From Phellopilus nigrolimitatus (lineage: Eukaryota; Basidiomycota; Agaricomycetes; Hymenochaetales; Hymenochaetaceae), in NCBI GenBank assembly GCA_021029095.1, contig JAJOHG010000325.1:1-28724 (forward strand): a stretch of DNA of 28,724 bases, written 5' to 3'. This document shows, one piece after another, positions 20,501 through 28,724 of the stretch. The notes beneath the pieces were generated by a model. That model was not told where the DNA came from and did not search any database. It was given only the letters and a program-made list of their open reading frames with translations. The first letter of the stretch is position 1. Every line of letters begins with the position of its first letter. Both the position numbers and the translations under genes were made by a program.

Positions 20501-22602
20501 ATCAGAGCAGCTCGGCGCCTCCGTGTTCGGGCCGAATGAGATTTATCTTCGTCTAAAGGACTTTAAGAAGAATCTCATGGATGCTTCAGGGAAAATGTGT
20601 GTTGGTGTTCCTCCTCCAGCTCCTGCCTCGGCGATAGTTTGACACGGCTCGACAGACCAAAATTATACTTCGTCAAGGTCGATGTGCAGGCATGCTTCGA
20701 CACCATCGAACAAGGCAAGTTGCTTGGGATATTGAAGGCCCTGATATCGGAGGTTGTTTTTACTTTATTCTCCAATCTGCAACGCCAAAGTTGATTGGAA
20801 CGTTGCTTCTCAACATGCAGGACGCCTACATGATCCAGAAATACGGCCAGATCCTGCCTACGATCGGAAAAATAAAGCGGACCTTCGCGAAGAAGGCTAT
20901 GCCTGAATGTATGTATCTCTTCCGGGTTTGTCGCAATCTGTAGGAAACTGGAAGCTCTAATAGTTAAATATGTTTAGATGAACACCCACACTTCTTGACA
21001 TATGCCGCACAGCTCGCTGCGCTCCTGCGGCACGCGATTCTTGTAGACCAAGTCGTCTATCCATTCGCCTTCCGCGATGACATTTTGCAGCTGCTCGAGG
21101 ATCACATCACATCGAATATCGTCAAGGTCCGTCAAATTTTCTTCCATTGTTTCTATTGAAAACTGAAAAACATTATCCTGATGTAATGATTCAGATAGGT
21201 CAAGACTACTACCGACAGAACATTGGTATCCCTCAGGGCTCGGTGCTCTCCTCGCTGCTGTGCTCGTTTTTCTATGGCGATTTCGAAAGGACCGCGTTGC
21301 GGTTTGTCGCGGAGGCGCAGAACAACGTGCTCCTCCGTCTCATCGACGATTACCTTTTCATCACAACGGATGTGGGCGACGCGAGGCGGTTCTTGGACCT
21401 CATGAATAAAGGTAAGCTTATACACTGCATTTAATGGACATAATCGACATGTTGAACGAAAACTGTGCAAAGGACATCCGGAGTATGGGTGCTTTATCGC
21501 GCGGGAAAAGACGCTGACGAATTTTGATCACAACGTCGGAAACATGTCGCAGTTGGGCCTGAGCACTGTTTTGCACCCCGAGCACAAATGTGAGCTCTCA
21601 AATTGTTTTGGCGGAATAAACCTCTTATGTTCTGAATTCCTAGTGTTTCCTTGGTGCGGATACTTGATCAACACAGACGACCTGTCGGTAACAAACGACT
21701 ATTCGCGGTTTCATGAGACTTGTGCGCTTTTCCCGCGTATTTAAGTCCAATACAACGAATGACTCACCACATGTCAATATTGGCATACAGACCTCACGGA
21801 CTCACTGACTGTCGAACGCAGCCGTCGTCCGAACACCGCTTTTGTGCAGAAGATGCTACAGTGCGTATTACAATATAGACCTAATAACAAATCGAAACTG
21901 AATAAACCGGCCAGGATCGCAAAGGCGAAGACGCACATCATATTCACGGACACTTTGCACAACGCGGCATACGCGGTGCGCGCGAACGTGTACCAGGCGT
22001 TCGTGCTCGCGGCGATGAAGATGCATGCGTACACGCGCGCGGCGGGGCGGGGGCCGGGTTCTGGCGGGTTGGCGTTCGCTCTTGGCGGAGGGTCGAGCGC
22101 AGGGCACGCGGAGGGCGGGAGAGGGTTGGACGGGCGGAAAACTGCTAGAACGAGCGGGGCGTTCTTGTTAGGTACGTGATCTGGGCTTCTTCTCGACAGA
22201 AGGGGAGTTTCTTATTGCTGTCTGTTTATCACTAGGTGTGATCCGCCAGTCTATACGCTATACGTACGCATCTATCAAGAATAAAGCGTCGGGAAAACTG
22301 GCGCGGCAGGCCGGGAGCAGGTGCGATATCACGAAAGACGAGGTTGTGTGGTGCGTGCCGAGCATTCTCCCCAGTCTCCTATTTCTACTAACTCAATTTC
22401 TTGTGACTTCCCTTTCGATAGGCTGGGTACACACGCATTTCACAGCGTGCTTTCTATCAAGCGCACAGTGTACACGCACGCGGGCGTGCTGGGCGCGCTG
22501 CGCACGGACCTCGAGCGCGCGCGCTTCCGCGGGCTGCGAAGGAAGCTGAAGGGGATTGCGAGGGAGAGCTTGGAAAAGATGTTGAGGGATATTCCATTTT
22601 GA
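17557..22602 (+). CDS. TERT: Telomerase reverse transcriptase, complete, predicted 1240 aa in 22 exons
   Basis: TERT copies the telomerase RNA template onto chromosome ends in the nucleus. Exons: 17557-17862, 17932-18009, 18092-18216, 18281-18592, 18656-19073, 19128-19250, 19307-19634, 19704-19924, 19989-20120, 20171-20281, 20346-20423, 20493-20596, 20638-20752, 20821-20908, 20978-21126, 21195-21411, 21473-21589, 21644-21721, 21791-21860, 21915-22171, 22236-22350, 22422-22602. The sum is an exact multiple of three. Landmarks: TEN-like region (NVITAGYR, LPNDCFCQLTGPPL, about 118-205); basic nuclear signal RKRK...PKKRRRMK (229-251); LFPLQYKLDNVFF; T motif FYVTES (640-645); motifs 1/2 ILYFRQDDW and RLLPKDSGVRPIVNLRR; motif 3 LGASVFGPNEIY; motif A FVKVDVQACFDTI (Asp794); B' GIPQGSVLSSLL; C LLRLIDDYLF (Asp947/948); E WCGYL; C-terminal WLGTHAF. 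All three catalytic Asp are present. Exon 11 start and the 41-nt intron 12 are the weakest points. Confidence 0.95.
20597..20637 (+). other. 41-nt intron candidate in TERT
   Basis: The frames of MDASGK (motif 3 side) and LTRLDRPKLYFVKVD (motif A side) differ. A GT-AG intron gtgtgttgg...gcgatag restores frame and gives MDASGKILTRLDRP. It is at the short end for fungi and has no clear branch site; a base error is the alternative. Confidence 0.5.
21861..21914 (+). other. 54-nt in-frame, stop-free intron in TERT C-terminal extension
   Basis: The segment starts gtgcgt, has a branch-like cctaataac and ends ggccag. Removal gives FVQKMLQIAKAKTHIIFTD, matching the usual spacing of this TERT region. 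Retention would add 18 residues without breaking the frame. Confidence 0.6.
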
Positions 22603-22816
22603 GCCTCGTAACTGGGATATAAACTATGATGACACCCGTGGGTCTCAAGGTGGTTTGGTGGGCTTTTTTTCTTATCTCTTTGTCGTGACTGTAAAACTCT
22701 TCAAAAAATCGAACCACATTTCTCTCTTGCACCGCATTCGTCACGCCGATCTCGGCTTAAACGATTGACGATCGATTCAATCGAACCTCACGAAGAATAC
22801 AAGTCATCTAAATTTC

Positions 22817-23065
22817 GTGTCTATGGATCGCGCAATTCGGCTGACTTCCCGGCCGACGAGCCGCCGTCGCTGCGCGCACGTCTGTTTGCTTAGTGTACTA
22901 CCGACTTCATACCCGAAGCCGGTCACCACGCGTCCGTGCTCAAGGGAACCCGCAGCTGCGTATACGAATCTTACTTCCTCCCACCACCATCATCACTTCC
23001 TATCTCGCTCTCTCCACTCGCAAGTAAGAGCCTACACGAACACAAACACGAAAGACGAATCCGAG
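22817..23065 (+). other. In-frame upstream extension of the peroxidase gene, possible mitochondrial presequence
   Basis: An ATG at 22817 is in frame with the peroxidase start at 23066 with no stop between them. The 83 added residues are rich in Arg, Ser and Thr and poor in acid (MSMDRAIRLTSRPTSRRR...), contain a His run, and end near HSQVRAYTNTN, which looks like a cleavage region. Translation from both starts would give mitochondrial and cytosolic forms. The alternative is that this is only a 5' leader. Confidence 0.4.
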
Positions 23066-23812
23066 ATGTCGGCCGAAAACACGGAATTTTACGCGCTGAA
23101 GGCGGAGCAGCCGGGGTTGGACAAATGGTATGACTTTGAGCAGCTCAAGGGCAAGGTCGTCCTCATTGTCAACGTTGCATCTCAGTGGTATGTCGTAGAT
23201 TCTTTTCGCTTCCTATTTGCTCCTCTCTTCCCTAACGGTGTATCCACCCAGTGGATTCACGCCGCAGTACAAGGGACTGCAGAAGCTGTACGAGAAGCAC
23301 AAGGATAAGGGATTCGTCATCCTTGGGTTCCCGTGCAACCAGGCGAGTACCGCTCATAATTCTGAGACCTAGTGGCAATGACATAACTAACTGTGGATAT
23401 CTGTACATAACTAGTTCGGCGGACAGGAGCCCGGGACAGACGAAGAGATCAGCTCGTTCTGCGAGCTGAATCACGGGGTGCAATTTCCGTTGATGAAGAA
23501 GACAGACGTGAACGGGGACAACACGAATCCCGTGCGTCGTCCTCTATCCGTAATTGTGGATCTGACCGACACAGCCTGTTTTCGTAGGTATACAAATGGC
23601 TGAAGAACGAGAAGGCGGGTCTCCTTGGACTGACGCGCATCAAGGTATGCATGTCTCCTCATTTCAGATGATAAACTGGCTGACTCTGGGGATTGCAGTG
23701 GAACTTTGAGAAGTTCCTGGTGGACAAGAACGGGAAGGTTGTGCAGCGGTGGGCATCGACGACGTCGCCGGACGCGATCGACGCTGAGGTCGAGAAGCTG
23801 CTCGCTCAGTAA
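23066..23812 (+). CDS. Glutathione/thioredoxin peroxidase (Gpx3/Hyr1 type, cysteine form), 166 aa
   Basis: This family reduces hydroperoxides, mostly with thioredoxin as donor, and in yeast the Gpx3 member also acts as a peroxide sensor for Yap1. Exons are 23066-23187, 23252-23342, 23415-23531, 23588-23644 and 23699-23812. The peroxidatic Cys41 sits in [15 protein letters not shown], and its TGT codon is split by intron 1. Further marks are [15 protein letters not shown] with Gln75, the resolving Cys87 in [14 protein letters not shown], and [13 protein letters not shown] with Trp130 and Asn131, so the catalytic tetrad is complete. Length matches fungal enzymes (about 160-170). The donor of intron 2 is GC. 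The short start gives the standard cytosolic enzyme; a longer in-frame start exists at 22817. Confidence 0.95.
23343..23414 (+). other. GC-AG intron in the peroxidase gene
   Basis: The exon ends in CNQ (CAG), the intron begins gcgagt, has a branch-like ctaactg and ends aactag, and the next exon begins FGGQEPG. The CNQFGGQEPG junction is almost invariant in the family, so no nearby GT donor can replace it. Confidence 0.85.
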
Positions 23813-24047
23813 TTTCCAGTAATTATGTAATTGTATGAACATGTGATTGCTTATGTAAAATGATATCATAGGCGCTGTCTCGGCTTAGCGCGTCGATCCT
23901 CACCTGCTCCGCACCCGCTGTGCAGTGACCTTTTTTTTGGAGTCTCGGGTCCAGAATTGAATAAATGCCCCGCCGCGAGACAAGACTCCCCATCTACAAC
24001 TCTCCTTCCTCCCTCATCTCCCACCTCATCTCCCATCTACCACGACA

Positions 24048-25269
24048 ATGTCAACTACTCTTGCACCGACGCAAATGGCCCCCACCCCGTCCTCGGAAAA
24101 GAGCAGTCTGTATTTTGACGCCAGTTCCGCCAGCGTCGAGCACCTCGCTCACGCCAATGAGTCCACAGACACCGTCACCGCCGCCCACCCCGCCGCAGGC
24201 ACAGGCGGTGCGGATGTGCTCCGCAAGCCCTCCGTCGCGACCGGCGGCATCGACGCCCCGCAGGCGCACCCCGGCGGCACGGGCGCCTTCGCGAGCAGAC
24301 AGGAGAAACCCGCTCCCGGTGCAGACAGCCGCATCCCGAGCGGGTACGCCGCCGACTCCGATACCGACGCCGAGCACGGGCGCACCGTCCCCGGCACGTT
24401 CAACGCAAAGGCACGCAGCGCCGGTGCCAACCCGGACACGCAGCAGACGCCGGCCGGGACCTCAGCTGCTCCCGACCACCCCAGCCCCGCGTACGAGAGC
24501 ACGAACGCGTCTAACGTGCACTACGGTTCTGATGCCAAGTCGGACAGTGAGGCTACTCCGCGCCAGGGGGTTGTCCCCGGCGCCGCGCGCACCCAGAGTC
24601 CGGCACCATCCGTTCCCGCCTCGGGCAAGTCGCTGACCTCGAGCGAGAAGGAGCGCAGAGCGAGCGGTGCGTTCGCCGGGGGCGCCGCGATCACCAGCCC
24701 CACCTCGCGCCCGGACGACGACCCGGCGCTGCACCAGCGCGCCGCGACTGCCGAGAGCGGCCTCTCGGAAGAGGCAGTCGCGAAGATCACCAAGGCCGAG
24801 CGTGAGTCTATTCTCACCCGTCATCTCCGCTCTTGAGTCCTGACATTGAGCGGCTGCCGCTGAAGTCAAGGACGCAAAGCGGTTGTCAAAGGTGATCAAG
24901 GCCGAGGGCGCCGCGCAGAAGAAGCACCTTGATGCCCAGCTGAAGGAGCTCGCCAACCTGCAGAAGTTGCAGAAGAAGGCGAGCGCGGAGGAGTCGAAGA
25001 CGCACGCCGCGCAGGGCAAAGCCTCGAAGAACGTGCACAAGCTGCGTACGAAATATCTCCAGGCGAAGGCGGATTACGAGCGGAGTGACGCAGAGCTGCG
25101 CGCAAAGGACGAGCAGTACGCTGCGAGCTGTGAGTATGCACAGCAGATGACGGAGAAGCTCGGCGAGAAGACGCACGAGCTCGAGGAACTCCGCCGCCAG
25201 AAGGGTGTCGATGATCGCGAACGCGAGGCGAAGCTCGTTGAGCTCGCCGAGGCTCGCAAGAAGAACTGA
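24048..25269 (+). CDS. Low-complexity N-terminus plus C-terminal coiled-coil protein, 390 aa
   Basis: Exons are 24048-24801 and 24851-25269. I do not recognise the family. Residues 1-245 are rich in Ala, Pro, Gly, Ser and Thr, with repeated GG(I/T)-type strings (VATGGIDAPQAHPGGTGAF) and no predicted fold. From about residue 250 to the end the chain is a long charged heptad-like helix (VKDAKRLSKVIKAEG, KKHLDAQLKELANLQKLQKK, KLRTKYLQAKADYERSD, MTEKLGEKTHELEELRRQKG). There is no signal peptide or membrane segment. The leader is pyrimidine-rich with repeated ctcatctccca units directly before the start. A scaffold or structural role fits the form, but no function can be assigned. Confidence 0.75.
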
Positions 25270-25483
25270 GCGAGTTCTGACTCACTTTAGAATCCTGGGT
25301 TTCTTTCTGTTGTATATATTTCTGTTTTTCCTCGTCTGATGCCTCTGCTTCTCACATCCTGTTGCTTATGAGTTTTGGGTCATGTATCTCATCCATGTTT
25401 TGCTGAATTTCCAAATCCTGTCTCAGAATTTACGTATCGTACACCGTCGTCATGCTGCACAATTTTACTTTTTTTTTTCGCAA

Positions 25484-26947
25484 CTATTTCACCTCAGGCT
25501 TGTCTTCCGCCTTCGTTGTCTCAGGCTGATCGTGCGTCTCCAATTCCGAGACAAGGGAGCACACTTCCGTGTTTACGAAGTCGCCGATGACGTAGCCGTA
25601 TGCGGGTTTGTGAATCACGCCCGCTTTGACAAGTGTTCTGGATTTGCCGAAAAATAACATGCGTCATCGTTAAACATGAAGCAGCGTAAGAAGGGAAACG
25701 CACACGCTCGTGTCGCGGACGACCTTCTCCGGAATCGCCGCGCAGTCCTGCGGGTAGCCGACCGTCTTCAGCCACTCCCGAACGTCTGCCTCCGCGTACC
25801 CGAACTTCTCCTTGATGAACGCAACGTCGGCTTCCTCGCGCGCGGCGGGCGCGTCGAACGCGCGCACGTAGCCGGACAGGCCCGCGAGGAAGGAGCGGAG
25901 TGCGGCGGGCGGGGCGCGCGCAGTGTTCGGGTGCGCGGCGATGAGCCAGGAGGGCCAGGGCGTTGGCACGGAGCCGATCTGTGTGGGAAAGGTACATTAT
26001 TTCTGCTATCAATCCTATTCGTGAAGAAGAACGGTCGTCCCGGAAAGCACTTACAAAGCGCACCTCGCCGTTGTCTCTGAACGGCTTCGTCGTGAACCAC
26101 TCCCACATGAACGCGCTCGTGCTGCCGTCGTTGACGGAGTCGATCAGGCCGCGGATGTCGTTGTTTACTAGTCGAATTATCGGAGTTAGCGTTGTATGTT
26201 CGAGTTCTCTGCCGTTTGTCTTCTTTTCTCGCGGGACAAATGCAGGGTGTCCTTAGGTGATAGAGACGAACGCATACCTTTGAAATCAATCGCCTCCGGG
26301 TCCCAGCCCTGCTGGAGGGCCATCACGGACGCCATGGTCTGGCTCCCGCTGTCGGCGAGGTAACGTGTGCACACGCGAAAAAACGGAGTCGGCAATACGA
26401 GTGCGGCACTTACCTGCCTGGCCTCGATATGCCGATCGTCGTTCCTTTCAGCTCCTGTATGGAGGTGTACTTTGAGTCCTTGCCGACGATCACGGCCCAG
26501 TTTAGAGGCGTCGTGACGTAGCTCCCGACGAGCTTGTATGCGGACGAGCCCTTCGCGATACCGGCGATGAGGGGGTCGGTGAGGGCGCTGCAACAAAATG
26601 CGCGATCAACTATATATAAAAGAGTTAGACGAGATAGAGCTCAGCGGACACGCACATCGCAACGTCGATTTCGTCATCCGCAAGGCGCCCAATAAGCTGG
26701 CCGGTCCCGCCTTCAAGATGCATACGAATCACGATCTGCACACCGCCACAGGCATTCGCAGAGCTGTGTGGGCTCACTAGGGCACTCGACGAGGGTAAAC
26801 GTCGTTCCGGCGTCGGCGGCGGCGTATTGGAGCAGGGGGGACGCGAAGTGCTCGCGCACTGCGGGCATGCAAGAGATAGCGGAGTAAGGATGGGCTGAGG
26901 AAACACAGCGGTAGAGATTATGCACCGTAGCCGACTCGTAAGGGCAT
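25484..26947 (-). CDS. Periplasmic-binding-protein-like (type 2, Ca3427/SsuA-THI5-like) protein, 314 aa
   Basis: Type 2 periplasmic binding folds clamp a small ligand between two lobes; in fungi some relatives make the thiamine pyrimidine, while the Ca3427 group has no known role. Exons are 26947-26926 (only seven codons plus one base), 26858-26778, 26710-26656, 26587-26414, 26348-26278, 26167-26055, 25978-25704 and 25637-25484; all junctions keep frame. The product starts MPLRVGYVREHFASPLLQYA and contains IGRLADDEIDVAIALTDPL, the hinge-lobe motif ELKGTTIGISRPGSGSQTMA, STSAFMWEWFTTKPF, IGSVPTPWPSWLIA and WLKTVGYPQDC. The end, from about DFVNTEVCSLV, is acidic. No signal peptide or lipoprotein box is present, so the protein is probably cytosolic. 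It lacks the THI5 His-rich CCCFC-type active site as far as I can see, arguing against thiamine synthesis. It diverges from ATG15. Confidence 0.85.
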
Positions 26948-27147
26948 CGCGAGAATTTAGAGAATTAAACAAGAGTTATTTGAGATAGATGATGGCCGGT
27001 TGAGCAAAGAAATGTGTGTGGTTTGCGCGTCAGCGTATGGCGGATACATATGGTCATGCACCTGCCTAATTTGTACATTCCTCAAAAGGTCCTCTGCAGT
27101 CTGCTTACGTCCACTTACGTCCATAACCTGTGGTCGACGCAATATGC
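26948..27147. promoter_or_regulatory. Divergent promoter between the binding-protein gene and ATG15
   Basis: Only 200 bp separate the two start codons, so both genes are likely to share upstream elements. A repeated string tacgtccac occurs in tandem at about 27105-27123. No named factor site can be supported. Confidence 0.4.
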
Positions 27148-28724
27148 ATGATGCTGCCATCGACTCTCCTCACGTATCTCGCCCAATGGCTCGCTGCAGT
27201 TCCCGCATTCAGCGTCGCAGCAGATGACAAGCCCAGCCGACTCTCCTTCGAACTTCGTCATCTCCACGCTCATGCTGGCGCGCACGTGCTCTTCTCCGAC
27301 GTCCCCAGCGCAGAAGGTGCGCTGGCGGGAAGCGAGTACGCGCTCCGAACGCGCCGCATAAATACGCACAGGCCGCGGTCGCACGCTGCGTTTGCGGAGG
27401 CGCGCCGGCGCTCGATGCTCCGTGGCGAGAGCGCGCTGCTCCCATGGGATGAGGACGAGGTCGACGCGCCCGACGTCGAGCACCGCGAGACGCTCCTCCT
27501 CCTCGCAAAGATGACATACAACGCGTATGTTGAACCTACCGATGCAGACTGGTACGATCTCGGAGAAGACTGGACCGGCGTGAGTCCAACCTCCACGTCT
27601 TCGAGCTCGGTCTTATCGCCATGCAGAGGTCTCCTATAGGTTGGGAACCGGACTCCGACGGATTCAGAGGCTATGTTTTCGCAGTGCGCTTGCTTCATAC
27701 TACGTCTATCGCTACCCTGTTCACAGACTCTTTAGACCGCCGACAACTCGACCGTCGTGCTCAGCATCAAGGGCACGTCCATGGACCTCTTCGGGCGCGG
27801 CGGGCCGACGGCCAAGAAGGACAAGCTCAATGACAACCTGCTCTTCAGCTGCTGCTGTGCACGCGTCGACTGGACGTGGACGACCGTCTGTGACTGCTAC
27901 GGCGGCGGGTGGCGCTGCGACACGAGCTGCGTGCAGGACGCGCTCGTCGAGGACAGCCTGTTCTACCCCATCGGAACGGTGATCTGCTGCTGCTACACGT
28001 GCAATTGAGAAAGAAATCTGATTGTTGGAATGCGACCTTGGACGCAGAACCTTTATTATAGTCTAGCGTATATGTACCCCGGCGCGAAGATCTGGGTCAT
28101 CGGGCACTCGCTCGGAGGTGCGCTCGCATCGCTGCTTGGCGCGACATTCGGTGCGCCTGTGGTAGCGTTTGAGAGCCCGGGCGAGAGGATGGCGTCCAGA
28201 CGTTTGCATTTGCCGCAGCCTGTGCGCTTTCGTCTCTCTTCATATAGGTACAAGCTAACAAAAATTTCAGCCCTCGACGCAGCATATCACGCACCTCTAC
28301 CACACGGCAGACCCGATTGCCATGGGCACGTGTAATGGTGTTTTCTCGTCATGCTATAGTGGCGGGTACGCGATGGAGAGCCAGTACGCCCCTCATGACC
28401 CTCCAAGCTCGACTTTGAAGTAAGAAACACTTTTGCAGATGCCATCTCGGCACGTCCATCGTGTACGACACGATCTCGAACCTGTCGTGGTCCTCCGACG
28501 TCCGCACACACACCATTCAGACAGTGATCGATAAACTTCTCGTGGCTCCGTGGCCTCCCGCACTTGAGGTCGGACGTGAGGTGCCCGAGCCGATTTCCGA
28601 AGATGAGTGTGTTGTGCGTCTCTGTACCAACTTGTATGTCTCAACGGCGGTGTTCTGATACCTCTGTTAACCAGGAATGTTATAGTTGGGAGTTCGGACA
28701 GTTCAAGAACACGACGATATCGTG
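27148..28724 (+). CDS. ATG15: Atg15, autophagic-body phospholipase, cut by window end
   Basis: Atg15 is a vacuolar class 3 lipase that reaches the vacuole through the endosomal route and dissolves autophagic and Cvt bodies. Exons are 27148-27579, 27627-27683, 27736-27978, 28048-28221, 28271-28383, 28439-28613 and 28675 onward. A hydrophobic signal anchor covers about residues 3-22 ([19 protein letters not shown]). Family blocks follow: [79 protein letters not shown], the nucleophile elbow GHSLGG (Ser265), [13 protein letters not shown] (Asp316), [11 protein letters not shown] and RTHTIQTVI (His364), so the catalytic triad is whole. The visible end, [14 protein letters not shown], matches the usual region before the C-terminal tail; little of the catalytic part is missing. 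An upstream in-frame GTG was ignored. Confidence 0.95.

Noticed and set aside
17557..22602. Reverse transcriptase as part of a retrotransposon or group II intron
   Set aside because: The TERT-specific T motif, nuclear-type TEN region, WCGYL motif E and WLGTHAF C-terminus, the many introns, and the absence of integrase, RNase H, gag or repeats all point to telomerase.
24051..25285. Minus-strand open frames opposite the coiled-coil gene (108-192 codons)
   Set aside because: GC-rich antisense shadows with no domain, no splice logic and no sensible start context.

Overview
The window looks like nuclear DNA of a filamentous basidiomycete, most likely an Agaricomycete. Genes are split by many short introns (about 41-110 nt, nearly all GT-AG, a few GC-AG), codons are GC-leaning, genes are closely packed, and the gene set is fungal: a GH115 glucuronidase, a UstYa-like remnant, a tandem DUF427 protein, Vps51, telomerase reverse transcriptase, a cysteine glutathione peroxidase, a Ca3427-type binding protein and Atg15. 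I saw no tRNA, rRNA, CRISPR array or intact transposon. All exon models were made by hand from frame continuity, splice signals and remembered family motifs; none was checked by alignment or RNA data.

Layout. 1-2562 (+) is the 3' two thirds of a GH115 alpha-glucuronidase gene with 9-nt and 18-nt micro-exons and an apparent frameshift near 725-731. 2709-3342 (-) is a decayed UstYa/DUF3328-like gene. 4347-5405 (-) encodes an unknown 302-aa protein. 5968-6890 (-) encodes a tandem DUF427 protein and shares a short upstream region with 7165-9506 (+), a 742-aa disordered protein with a SUMO-interaction-like motif. 9651-10522 (-) is Vps51 of the GARP tethering complex. 10523-12492 is gene-poor. 12493-14239 (+) encodes an unknown 527-aa, partly disordered protein. 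15509-15831 (-) encodes an 80-aa membrane protein, probably mitochondrial, and diverges from 16087-17272 (+), a TPR protein.

The central feature is 17557-22602 (+), a complete telomerase reverse transcriptase gene in about 22 exons, predicted at 1240 aa, with TEN, T, 1, 2, 3, A, B', C and E motifs and a C-terminal extension carrying a glycine-rich insertion. It is followed by a glutathione peroxidase with a possible alternative mitochondrial start (22817/23066-23812, +), a coiled-coil protein (24048-25269, +), a cytosolic periplasmic-binding-protein-like protein (25484-26947, -) and, divergent from it, the vacuolar phospholipase Atg15 (27148 to the window edge, +).

The genes do not form one pathway or a biosynthetic cluster. 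They are independent housekeeping and accessory genes: telomere maintenance, vesicle tethering, autophagic-body lysis, peroxide defence and hemicellulose breakdown. The items most worth following are the TERT gene structure, the bacterial-type binding protein, the two-start peroxidase and the two damaged genes at the left end.
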